A DNA stretch of 6,757 nucleotides from Chloroflexota bacterium (GCA_020849725.1 JADLAZ010000166.1:1-6757), one strand, 5' to 3'; shown: positions 1-6,428, numbered from the stretch's first letter. The notes: generated by a model from the letters alone, not told the origin. Made by a program: numbers and translations.

Positions 1-212
1 AACACTCTGCACGCGCCACACCTGCGATTGGCTAGGGCATCCAGGGCCGGCCCGCGTCGTGGGCGGCCTCTCCATGGGTGTTACGGCCGACAGCCCTTCT
101 TTTGTCACACCTGTCACCCTACGGAGCCGGTGTTGGACAGCCGGAGGAACCGCGTCGGAACTCCGTTTGAATCACGCCCCCAGCGCGGGTAGGGGTGGCG
201 CGGGCGCGCGCG
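1..212. other. Intergenic stretch, no convincing gene
   Basis: I see no supportable gene here. Open frames cross the stretch, but they are Arg/Pro/Gly-rich and match nothing I recognise. The sequence can form a hairpin at 44-69: GGCCG pairs with CGGCC and CCCGC with GTGGG, with one bulged G and a 3-nt loop. A weaker hairpin lies at 142-165 (CGGAG..CTCCG outside, CCG..CGG inside) and is followed by TTT on the plus strand. A tandem TGTCAC lies at 103-108 and 112-117. The stretch is downstream of the histidine kinase, so the hairpins could help end that transcript, but no proper T-tract follows them on the minus strand. Confidence 0.5.
44..69. terminator. GC-rich hairpin, possible transcript end
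   Basis: A stem of about ten base pairs (including one G-T wobble) with a single bulged G and a GTC loop. It lies about 145 bp past the stop codon of the histidine kinase gene. No T-run follows on either strand, so it is not a classical intrinsic terminator. It could be a Rho-type or structure-only end, or chance in GC-rich DNA. Confidence 0.2.
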
Positions 213-1037
<825 letters not shown>

Positions 1038-1043
1038 GCCCGG

Positions 1044-1772
1044 CTAGGTCCGAACCTGAGCCGGCTCGGGGTCGCTGTTGAAGAAGTAGCCCACCCCCCA
1101 CTCTGTCCGAATGTAGCGGGGGTTGCTGGCATCTTCCTCGATCTTGTTGCGCAGGTATTTAACGTAGAGTTTGACATAGCTGCTGTCGTAGACGCAGTGT
1201 GGACCCCAGACATTGTCGAGCAACTGGTCGTGCGTGACGACCCAGCCGCGCTGCTGGATGAGATACGACAGCATGCGGAACTCAAGCGGCGACAGCTTGA
1301 CCGGTTGCTCCTTGATCCAGACGCGATGGCGCTCGAAATCGACGCGCAGGTAGCCATCGTCGAAGATGACGCTCTCCGGCCGAGTGGTGGCGAGCGTGCT
1401 GCGCCGCAGCAACGCCTTGACGCGCGCCAGCAACTCCGGGAACTCAAACGGCTTGGTCAGGTAGTCATCGGCGCCGAGCGTCAGCGCCAGCACCTTGTCG
1501 TCGGTCTCGGTGCGCGCAGTCAGCATGATCACCGGCGCGTCAGAGACCTCGCGGATGCGCTGGCAGACCTGCCAGCCATCCATGTGCGGCATCATGATGT
1601 CCAGCACGACCAGGTCGGGGTGCTGCTGGTAGAGCTGGCGCAGGGCATCGCTGGCGGAGTGGGCCGTTACGGCCGTGTAGCCCTCGCGCTCGAGCCACAG
1701 TCGCAGCAGATCGGTGATTTCCTGCTCATCGTCCACGATCAGGACTTTGGCGCTGCCGGCCTTCATAGTCAT
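1044..1772 (-). CDS. OmpR/PhoB-family response regulator (KdpE-like)
   Basis: A 242-residue DNA-binding response regulator. The receiver domain (about 8-122) has the acidic pair Asp14/Asp15, the phospho-acceptor Asp58 (LVVLDIMMP), the switch Thr85 (VIMLTAR) and Lys107 (YLTKPF). A winged-helix Trans_reg_C domain (about 135-232) ends in the typical IRTEWGVGYFF hairpin, with DNA-recognition helix residues near 194-211 (YDSSYVKLYVKYLRNKI). Length and domain order are normal for the class. The ATG at 1770-1772 follows a good ribosome binding site (GGAGGG on the minus strand at 1779-1784, 6-nt spacing); a second ATG two codons on is less well placed. It is first in an operon with the histidine kinase. 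A direct repeat with 11-bp period upstream is a candidate autoregulatory site. The regulated process cannot be told from the sequence. Confidence 0.95.
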   Translation of the reverse strand: MTMKAGSAKVLIVDDEQEITDLLRLWLEREGYTAVTAHSASDALRQLYQQHPDLVVLDIMMPHMDGWQVCQRIREVSDAPVIMLTARTETDDKVLALTLGADDYLTKPFEFPELLARVKALLRRSTLATTRPESVIFDDGYLRVDFERHRVWIKEQPVKLSPLEFRMLSYLIQQRGWVVTHDQLLDNVWGPHCVYDSSYVKLYVKYLRNKIEEDASNPRYIRTEWGVGYFFNSDPEPAQVRT

Positions 1773-1843
1773 GGTCGTCCCTCCGCGGCGCGGCGGCAGC
1801 CGGCCACAGTCAGGCAGTCGAAAGACGATGGCGCTGGCGCGTC

Positions 1844-1873
1844 CGCCAACCGGACGCCAACCAGGCGAGAACG
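1844..1873 (-). promoter_or_regulatory. 11-bp-period direct repeat, candidate regulator box
   Basis: On the plus strand CGCCAACC occurs at 1844-1851 and again at 1855-1862, exactly 11 bp apart. A third, degraded copy (CGAGAACG, 5 of 8 matching) lies in phase at 1866-1873. OmpR/PhoB-class regulators bind tandem direct repeats with about 11-bp spacing, and this repeat sits 72 bp upstream of such a regulator's start codon. Autoregulation is inference. The repeat lies downstream of the best promoter candidate (1972-2000), so it would act as a repressor site or serve a second promoter I cannot see. Confidence 0.4.
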
Positions 1874-1888
1874 AAGGGGTGATCCTGA

Positions 1889-1922
1889 CGCCGGCCCTGG
1901 CCCAGCCAGAGAACGGCCGGCG
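1889..1922. other. Strong inverted repeat in regulator leader
   Basis: A perfect 8-bp inverted repeat (CGCCGGCC at 1889-1896, GGCCGGCG at 1915-1922). It encloses a second small stem (CTGG at 1897-1900, CCAG at 1906-1909) stacked on the left arm, with an unpaired AGAAC on the right. It lies between the stop of the first amidohydrolase and the start of the regulator, both on the minus strand. It may be a structured 5' leader element or a weak terminator of the amidohydrolase transcript. No T-tract follows on the minus strand. Confidence 0.4.
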
Positions 1923-1971
1923 ACGCGATGGCCGGGGCCGACCAGAGTGCGCCGTGGGCCAGCGTCATCCC

Positions 1972-2000
1972 AGTCTACGCACTCGTATGAGCTTTGTTAC
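1972..2000 (-). promoter_or_regulatory. Putative promoter of the regulator-kinase operon
   Basis: On the minus strand GTAACA (1995-2000, 4 of 6 to TTGACA) is followed after 17 bp by TAGACT (1972-1977, 4 of 6 to TATAAT). It sits in the only noticeably AT-richer patch of the gap. Transcription from here would give a leader of about 190 nt that carries the hairpin and the direct repeats. Weak matches, so tentative. Confidence 0.3.
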
Positions 2001-2020
2001 ATTTCGGTTGGAGGATATCG

Positions 2021-3112
2021 TCAGTGTCGCGCCTCCGCCGACGCCAGCCGGAAGATCGATCGCGCCGTCTCGCCCAGCACCTGCCGGCGGTCGGCCGGCG
2101 TCAGGCCCAGGCGGCCCAGCGCGTCGGCGCCTTCGGCATTGTAGTGCGGAAAGTTGCTGGCATACAGCAGGTGATCTAGATCCAGGCCAGCCCGGATCGT
2201 CGTCAGCAGCGCCGCCGGGTCGTCGGTTCGCTCCAGCCGGTGTGTCGTGGCGTAGACATGGCGGCGAATGACGTCGCTCGGCCGCATCGTCAGGAACGGT
2301 GTCTCGGCCGGTACGTCCGGTGCGGTGCGGTCCAGCCACCAGGCCACTGGCGCGACCCAGCCGGCGCCGGCCTCGGTGAAGACGACCTTGAGGCGTGGGA
2401 AGCGGGCGAAGACGCCGGTCGTGACGAAATTGACCAGCGTGGTCATCGCGCCCAGTGGCTGCGCCAGCGCCTGCTTGGCCAGCGCCGTGTCGTAGTTGCT
2501 CAACTGGTAGGGGAACAGGCTGCCGATGACGGTGTTGTGCATCAGCACGCATGGCAACCCGGCCGCCTCGGCGGCGGCCATGATCGGGTCGTACATGCGG
2601 TGACCCCACATTGGCCACATCTGCCCGGCCGGCAGCCAGACGGCAGCGAAGCCCGGCACGGTCGCATACGCTTCAATCTCAGCCGCCGCGCCGTCTGGGT
2701 TCTGCGGCACGACCATGATCGGCGCATACAGGCCGCGCGCCGGGTTGACCCAACGCTCGCGCTGGTAGCGGTTGTAGGCCTGCATGACAGCGGTGGCGTA
2801 CGGCTCATCCTGGGTGCTGGCGATGCCGATCCACTGGTCGGTGAACAGGAGCGCCGCGTCGACGCCGCGCGCGTCCAGGTCGGCGCGCAGCCCCTCCGGT
2901 GTGGTGATGAGATGCGGCGGTGGACCAGGGAAATCGCCCAGCAGCGGGTCGAGCGCCGTCAGCGGCGAATAGCCCGGCACATCCAGCCAGCGCTCGTTAA
3001 CGGTCATCGTCTCCAGCACGCGTCGCCAGGGCTGCTCGATGAACGGCGCCAGGTCGGGCGGGTGCTCGTGGATGTGGACGTCGGCATCGAAGATGAAAAG
3101 GGCGTCAGGCAT
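2021..3112 (-). CDS. Amidohydrolase_2 family (ACMSD-like) enzyme, variant metal site
   Basis: A 363-residue TIM-barrel protein of the amidohydrolase_2 family, whose members include metal-dependent decarboxylases and hydrolases; the substrate here is unknown. It opens with the strand-1 metal motif DADVHIHE (His13, His15). Other family marks are WGHRMYDPIMAAAEAAGLP (169-187), the putative metal His192 (VLMHN), LKVVFTEAG..WV (Glu247) and a terminal ASNFPH motif. The last motif has Asn320 where the family and the divergent neighbour carry Asp. There is also one extra residue before His192 compared with the neighbour. Either change could alter metal binding. ATG 3110-3112 is preferred because GAGGAA lies 7 nt upstream (3120-3125). 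A GTG at 3149-3151 would extend the frame by 13 Arg-rich residues into a repeat. No signal peptide, so cytoplasmic. Confidence 0.9.
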   Translation of the reverse strand: MPDALFIFDADVHIHEHPPDLAPFIEQPWRRVLETMTVNERWLDVPGYSPLTALDPLLGDFPGPPPHLITTPEGLRADLDARGVDAALLFTDQWIGIASTQDEPYATAVMQAYNRYQRERWVNPARGLYAPIMVVPQNPDGAAAEIEAYATVPGFAAVWLPAGQMWPMWGHRMYDPIMAAAEAAGLPCVLMHNTVIGSLFPYQLSNYDTALAKQALAQPLGAMTTLVNFVTTGVFARFPRLKVVFTEAGAGWVAPVAWWLDRTAPDVPAETPFLTMRPSDVIRRHVYATTHRLERTDDPAALLTTIRAGLDLDHLLYASNFPHYNAEGADALGRLGLTPADRRQVLGETARSIFRLASAEARH

Positions 3113-3119
3113 GCGCGCA

Positions 3120-3125
3120 TTCCTC
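3120..3125 (-). promoter_or_regulatory. Ribosome binding site deciding amidohydrolase start
   Basis: GAGGAA on the minus strand, 7 nt before the ATG at 3110-3112. It favours that ATG over the upstream in-frame GTG at 3149-3151. Confidence 0.65.
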
Positions 3126-3144
3126 GCCGGCAGTCGCGTGGGCA

Positions 3145-3182
3145 TCCTCACCCCCGACCCTCTCCCGCTGTGAGAGAGCAGG
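3145..3182. repeat. C-rich interspersed repeat fragment with hairpin
   Basis: The segment starts CCTCACCCCCGACC and continues with CTCTCCCGCTGTGAGAGAG, where CTCTC pairs with GAGAG around a 7-nt loop. From general knowledge this resembles a family of short intergenic repeats (CCTCACCCCC..CCCTCTCCC plus a GGGAGAGG-like arm) widespread in Chloroflexota and some other bacterial genomes. The copy looks degraded, since the right arm is short and mismatched. It lies just upstream of the first amidohydrolase and, given the promoter candidate at 3194-3202, inside its 5' leader. Confidence 0.55.
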
Positions 3183-3193
3183 ATGTCGCGGCC

Positions 3194-3202
3194 ATCCTAG
3201 CA
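3194..3202 (-). promoter_or_regulatory. Extended -10 element for the minus-strand amidohydrolase
   Basis: Reads TGCTAGGAT on the minus strand: a TGn extension plus TAGGAT (4 of 6 to TATAAT). No good -35 is seen at 16-18 bp. Transcription would start near 3187, giving a leader of about 75 nt that includes the C-rich repeat. Almost the same nonamer occurs in front of the divergent paralogue. Confidence 0.35.
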
Positions 3203-3301
3203 TGCGCGGCCGACTCTGACGCGCCGGCGCTGGCCGTCCGCCCGTGCCCTGAATGCGGATGATAGACCTGACGACCAGCACTCCCGACCAGCGGAGGGAC
3301 C

Positions 3302-3430
3302 ATGACCGCCATCGAGGGCTATCGCCACATGCCCGGCTGGTGCAAGTCCCAGCGCGTGGATGAACTCAACGCGCTCACCCGATCGTTGGCGCTCGCGGAG
3401 GCAGCCGACTCTCCCGGCAACCCGTGCTAG
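3302..3430 (+). CDS. 42-residue small ORF in the divergent spacer
   Basis: An ATG at 3302 opens a 42-codon frame ending in TAG at 3428-3430. A ribosome binding site GGAGGG lies at about 3293-3298, close to the start (3-5 nt spacing depending on alignment). The product begins MTAIEGYRHMPGWCKSQR and ends with a Cys. It has two Cys, no membrane segment and no signal peptide. I do not recognise it. The first half (EGYRHMPGW..VDELNALTRSL) loosely recalls the N-terminal edge of some class I SAM-dependent methyltransferases, so it may be a truncated gene remnant. The other options are a true small protein or an upstream ORF. Its stop codon overlaps the -10 candidate of the downstream amidohydrolase, which argues for separate transcription or for decay. 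Confidence 0.35.
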   Translation: MTAIEGYRHMPGWCKSQRVDELNALTRSLALAEAADSPGNPC

Positions 3431-3433
3431 AAT
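3425..3433 (+). promoter_or_regulatory. Extended -10 element for the plus-strand amidohydrolase
   Basis: Reads TGCTAGAAT: a TGn extension plus TAGAAT (5 of 6 to TATAAT). A weak -35 (CCGACT, 3405-3410) lies 17 bp upstream of the hexamer. Transcription would start near 3440, leaving about 60 nt of leader that includes a hairpin. The hexamer contains the TAG stop codon of the small ORF. Confidence 0.45.
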
Positions 3434-3459
3434 AGACGCACGCGGTAGGTGCAGACAGG

Positions 3460-3475
3460 CCGCTCCGAGGAGCGG
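3460..3475 (+). other. Leader hairpin with CGAG tetraloop
   Basis: CCGCTC (3460-3465) and GAGCGG (3470-3475) form a perfect 6-bp stem closed by CGAG, a CNNG-type tetraloop of the kind known to be stable. It lies 11 nt upstream of the ribosome binding site and 25 nt upstream of the amidohydrolase ATG. It may protect the 5' end or insulate the binding site. No match to a riboswitch class that I recognise. Confidence 0.45.
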
Positions 3476-3500
3476 GAACTTGGGTAAAGGGAGAACGAGC

Positions 3501-4661
3501 ATGGCAGTCGAGGCGCGCGAGCGGTTGACTCTGGATGACGTTCTCATCATCGACGCCGACGTTCACATCCACGAGACGCCCAAGGCGTTGCTGCCCTACG
3601 TCGACCCGGCCTGGCGGCCGGCGCTGGAGAACCTGACCCAGGTCTTCCACCGCTACCTCAACCTGCCTGCCTTCTGCCCCAACCCGCACCCGCTCCTGCC
3701 CGGCATCGGTGTCGCCGCCAGCCCCAAGACGCGCGTCGAGATCGTCTGGGACTCGGCGCAGATGCGGCGCGAGCTGGACAGCCTGTCGATCGATATCGGC
3801 ATTCTGTTCCCCGACAACTTCCTCAAGCTGGCCGGCATGCCCAACGCCGCCTACGCCACCGCGCTGTGCGAGGCCTACAACCGCTGGGTCGACGCCGAGT
3901 GGCTGAGTGAGGAGCACAACCACTACGCTGTGGTCATGATCCCGCCGCAAGACCCGGCCGCGGCGGTGCGCGAGATCGAGCGCTACGCCGGCAAGGAGCG
4001 CTGGATCGGCGTCTATCTGCCGACGTGCCAGGTGTACCCGATGTGGGGCCACCGGATGTACTTCCCGATCATGGCCGCGGCCGAGGCGGCTGGCCTGCCA
4101 GTGATGTTGCACGCCGTCGCCGGTAACTCCTGGGGCTTCCCCTACAACGTCGAAGCCTTCAGCACTGGCATCACCCAGCACACGGTTTCGCATGTCTACG
4201 CAATGATGTCCAATCTGATGAACTTCGTCGAAACCGGCGTGCCACAGCGCTATCCGAACCTCAAGATCGTCTTCTGCGAGGCCGGCCTGAGCTGGGTGCC
4301 GTTCCTGCGCATGCGGCTGGACAAGGAGTACAACGAGAACCGCCGCGGCTGGGCCCACATCGGCGACGAGCGCCCGTCCGATGTGATCGGCCGGATGTAC
4401 TTCGCCACTCAGCCAGTTGAGGAGCCGGACGACCGCCGCGACCTGGGCGACCTGATCCGCATCTACCGTGGCGAGACCACGACGCTGTTCGCGTCGGACT
4501 GGCCGCACCACGACTTTGACCACCCACGCGCCGTCTTCAACCTGCCGCTGTCGGTCGAAGACAAGCTCAAGGTCATGGGCGAGAATGGGCTCAAGCTCTT
4601 CCCGACCATCAAAGTGCCGGCCAAGTACAAGCCGCGCTACCCCGCCTACGCCGCCCGCTGA
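3501..4661 (+). CDS. Amidohydrolase_2 family (ACMSD-like) metal-dependent enzyme
   Basis: A 386-residue TIM-barrel enzyme of the amidohydrolase_2 family; the reaction (C-C decarboxylation or hydrolysis) and substrate are not readable. The metal-site set is canonical: strand-1 DADVHIHE (His22, His24), His204 in GLPVMLH and Asp333 in FASDWPH. Glu260 (VFCEAG..WV) stands where ACMSD has a His, a trait of one family branch. WGHRMYFPIMAAAEAAGLP (182-200), NFVETGV and RPSDVI are shared with the divergent paralogue, showing common descent. ATG 3501 is chosen because AAGGGAG lies at 3487-3493 with 7-nt spacing and conserved sequence begins just after it. The in-frame ATG at 3360 adds 47 Arg-rich residues, crosses the leader hairpin and precedes the promoter. 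The tail after 370 is Lys/Tyr/Pro-rich. No signal peptide. Confidence 0.92.
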   Translation: MAVEARERLTLDDVLIIDADVHIHETPKALLPYVDPAWRPALENLTQVFHRYLNLPAFCPNPHPLLPGIGVAASPKTRVEIVWDSAQMRRELDSLSIDIGILFPDNFLKLAGMPNAAYATALCEAYNRWVDAEWLSEEHNHYAVVMIPPQDPAAAVREIERYAGKERWIGVYLPTCQVYPMWGHRMYFPIMAAAEAAGLPVMLHAVAGNSWGFPYNVEAFSTGITQHTVSHVYAMMSNLMNFVETGVPQRYPNLKIVFCEAGLSWVPFLRMRLDKEYNENRRGWAHIGDERPSDVIGRMYFATQPVEEPDDRRDLGDLIRIYRGETTTLFASDWPHHDFDHPRAVFNLPLSVEDKLKVMGENGLKLFPTIKVPAKYKPRYPAYAAR

Positions 4662-4844
4662 GCGGCCGATCGGCGCCTGGCGCGGTGAGGCGGTCCCTCC
4701 GGCAACGCGGCCGATGACCGAGGCGCAGGCCCAACGCCGCAGTCACTTTCAGAGAGCCGCCATCTCTTCAGCTCGCGCGCTTGACGACATCCACCTCGTC
4801 GGAGGCGGCCTGAGGCCCTTGGCGCGCTCCTGGCCACGCCCAGG
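4662..4844. other. Convergent spacer between amidohydrolase and prfA
   Basis: No gene is supported here. The spacer holds a 10-bp palindrome GCCGATCGGC (4665-4674) just past the amidohydrolase stop. A short stem GGCCT/AGGCC (4807-4817) is also present. Next to the prfA stop is a 5-bp stem CCTGG/CCAGG with a 6-nt loop (4829-4844). None is followed by a T-tract, so I cannot name a definite terminator for either gene. Confidence 0.4.
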
Positions 4845-5924
4845 TTAGTTCAGGCTCGCGCTCGCCAGCCGCTCGGTCTGATCGACCGTCCGCAGCTCGG
4901 TCACGAAGCGGTCGATGTCGCCCTCCAGCACGCCGGGCAGGTTGCTGAGACTCAGGCCCAGCCGGTGGTCGGTCACCCGGTCCTGCGGGAAGTTGTAGGT
5001 TCGGATCTTCTCGCTGCGGTCGGCGGTGCGCACCTGCGAGCGCCGCGCCGCGCCGAGTTCGGCATCGCGCTTCTGCTGCTCCAGGTCGTAGAGCCGCGCG
5101 CGCAGCACCGCCATCGCCTTGAGCTTGTTCTTGAGTTGGGATTTCTCGTCCTGGCAGGTGACGACCAGGCCAGTCGGCAGATGGGTGAGGCGCACCGCGC
5201 TATCGGTCGTGTTGACGCTCTGACCGCCGTGGCCGGTCGAGCGGTAGACGTCGATGCGCAGGTCGCTCTCGTTGACCTGAATGTCGACCTCCTCCATCTC
5301 CGGCAGGGTGATGACCGACGCCGTCGAGGTGTGGATGCGGCCGCTGGCCTCGGTCACCGGCACCCGCTGCACGCGGTGGACACCGCTCTCGTAGCGCAGG
5401 TGCGAGTAGGCATCGCGGCCGTGAACCTCGAAGATGATCTCCTTGAAGCCGCCGCTCTCGCTCTCGCTGGTCGTCAGCACCTCGACCTTCCAGCGCTTCT
5501 TCTCGGCGTAGCGAGCGTACATGCGATACAACTCGGCGGCGAACAGCGCCGCCTCGTCACCACCGGCGCCGGCCCGGATCTCGACGATTACGTCCTTGGC
5601 GTCGTTGGGGTCTTTCGGCACCAGCAACGCCTTGATCTGCGCCACCAGCGCATCCTGGCGCTGACGCAGCGGCTCGATCTCATCCCGCGCCAGCTCGGCC
5701 AGCTCCGCGTCGTCACCGCCGGCCAGGGTTTCTGCCTCGTCCAGCGCCACCCGCACCTGGCGCAGCTCGCGGCTGGCCAGCGCCACCGGCTCCAGCTCGG
5801 CCCGCTCACGGCCCAGCGCCTGCAGTCGCTCGCGATCGGTCGCCACCGCCGGGTCGGCCAGCGCCTCATCGATCTCGGCGAACCGCCGCTCAATTCCAGA
5901 TACCCGATCGAGCATGTCGACCAT
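4845..5924 (-). CDS. prfA: Peptide chain release factor 1
   Basis: A 359-residue class I release factor that reads UAA and UAG in the ribosomal A site and triggers release of the finished protein. The N-terminal helical domain (about 1-105, Glu/Arg-rich) is followed by the PCRF domain with GAGGDEA (119-125). The stop-codon tripeptide is PVT (189-191, in [14 protein letters not shown]), the PxT form of RF1 rather than the SPF of RF2. The catalytic GGQ is at 233-235 ([15 protein letters not shown]). The C-terminal domain has [14 protein letters not shown] (308-321). Length equals the usual 355-360. ATG 5922-5924 is chosen since GGGAGGAG lies 9 nt upstream (5934-5941); an in-frame TTG at 5946-5948 would run through that site. 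The usual partner prmC, which methylates the GGQ glutamine, is not downstream. Confidence 0.98.
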   Translation of the reverse strand: MVDMLDRVSGIERRFAEIDEALADPAVATDRERLQALGRERAELEPVALASRELRQVRVALDEAETLAGGDDAELAELARDEIEPLRQRQDALVAQIKALLVPKDPNDAKDVIVEIRAGAGGDEAALFAAELYRMYARYAEKKRWKVEVLTTSESESGGFKEIIFEVHGRDAYSHLRYESGVHRVQRVPVTEASGRIHTSTASVITLPEMEEVDIQVNESDLRIDVYRSTGHGGQSVNTTDSAVRLTHLPTGLVVTCQDEKSQLKNKLKAMAVLRARLYDLEQQKRDAELGAARRSQVRTADRSEKIRTYNFPQDRVTDHRLGLSLSNLPGVLEGDIDRFVTELRTVDQTERLASASLN

Positions 5925-5954
5925 CGCGCGCCACTCCTCCCGCCTCAACCTTCG

Positions 5955-5960
5955 AGTATA
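5955..5960 (-). promoter_or_regulatory. Putative -10 element of prfA
   Basis: TATACT on the minus strand, 5 of 6 to TATAAT, 30 bp before the prfA ATG. No good -35 is seen 16-18 bp upstream. Transcription would start near 5948 and leave a leader of about 25 nt that carries the ribosome binding site. Confidence 0.45.
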
Positions 5961-6017
5961 CCGCGCCGCCAGGGCTGGTCCCGCCGATGTTCCAACGGGT
6001 CACGATCACCGTATCAC

Positions 6018-6035
6018 TCGTCAGCGCGCTGATGA
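6018..6035. promoter_or_regulatory. 18-bp near-perfect palindrome, candidate operator
   Basis: TCAGCGCGCTGA (6021-6032) is a perfect 12-bp palindrome. One mismatched pair outside it is followed by TC/GA, giving an 18-bp dyad. It lies between the divergent prfA and GYD genes and overlaps GATGAT (6031-6036), a 4-of-6 match to a -10 hexamer 39 bp before the GYD start codon. A dimeric repressor site is plausible, but no local regulator of a matching type is present. Confidence 0.35.
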
Positions 6036-6075
6036 TAGGCCGCGCGGCAGCCACCCAGCCACGAGGAGGACGGCC

Positions 6076-6369
6076 ATGGTGACCTACGTGATCTTGTGCC
6101 GGCTCACGCAGCAGGGCATCGGCGACATCAAGAACTCCGCCGACCGCATCCAGGCCAACGTCGAGCGCGCCCGCCAGGCTGGCCTCATCGTCAAGGGCGT
6201 CTACCTGACGATGGGCGAGTACGATCAGGTGCTGATCATCGACGCGCCCGACGACGAAACCATGGCGGCTGGCCTGCTGATGCTCGGTCAGCAGGGCTAC
6301 GTACGCACCACCGCCCTGCGCGCCTTCGACGCCGAGGCCGCCGCCCGCATCATCGGGAAGCTGCCCTGA
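6076..6369 (+). CDS. GYD-domain protein
   Basis: A 97-residue protein that is essentially one GYD domain (Pfam PF08734 type), a small alpha/beta fold of unknown function. An N-terminal strand VTYVILCRLT is followed by a helix with DIKNSADRI (17-25) and the hallmark MGEYDQVLIIDAPDD (46-60), in which the family's G-x-YD is GEYD. A second helix (about 61-72) and the strand VRTTALRAF (76-84) complete the fold. Length fits the family. ATG 6076 is chosen because GAGGAGG lies 6 nt upstream (6063-6069); the frame continues upstream to 5914 but is Arg-rich and crosses the palindrome. No signal peptide or membrane segment. It is transcribed alone and away from prfA. Family members are often single genes, and no partner is suggested here. 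Confidence 0.88.
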   Translation: MVTYVILCRLTQQGIGDIKNSADRIQANVERARQAGLIVKGVYLTMGEYDQVLIIDAPDDETMAAGLLMLGQQGYVRTTALRAFDAEAAARIIGKLP

Positions 6370-6428
6370 CGAGTAGGATGGGGAGAATGAAGCGGCGGCG
6401 TAGAGCCAGGGAGCCAGCAGGCACGGGA

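Noticed and set aside
103..117. Tandem TGTCAC with 9-bp period, like a pho-box half
   Set aside because: The hexamer resembles a PhoB unit, but the spacing is 9 and not 11 bp and no start codon of a supported gene follows.
1..192. Plus-strand frame open from the left edge to TAG at 190-192
   Set aside because: Arg/Pro/His-rich translation without any recognisable pattern, so probably not the end of a gene, though a very short C-terminus cannot be excluded.
3113..3151. GTG start at 3149-3151 for the first amidohydrolase
   Set aside because: The added 13 residues are Arg-rich and start within the repeat, while the ATG at 3110-3112 has a well-spaced ribosome binding site.
2240..3262. Plus-strand open frame of 340 codons antisense to the first amidohydrolase
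   Set aside because: Low-complexity Arg/Gly/His-rich product with no motifs; the opposite strand encodes an evident amidohydrolase.
3360..3500. Upstream ATG at 3360 for the second amidohydrolase
   Set aside because: The extension is Arg/Pro-rich, overlaps the small ORF, the promoter element and the leader hairpin, and has no ribosome binding site, unlike the ATG at 3501.
3375..4523. Minus-strand open frame of 382 codons antisense to the second amidohydrolase
   Set aside because: Shadow frame with biased composition; the real gene on the plus strand has the family's metal motifs.
5925..5948. TTG start at 5946-5948 for prfA
   Set aside because: It would place the strong GGGAGGAG ribosome binding site inside the coding region; the ATG at 5922-5924 gives the normal RF1 length.
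4965..6032. Plus-strand open frame of 355 codons antisense to prfA
   Set aside because: Leu/Arg/His-rich shadow of a clear RF1 gene.
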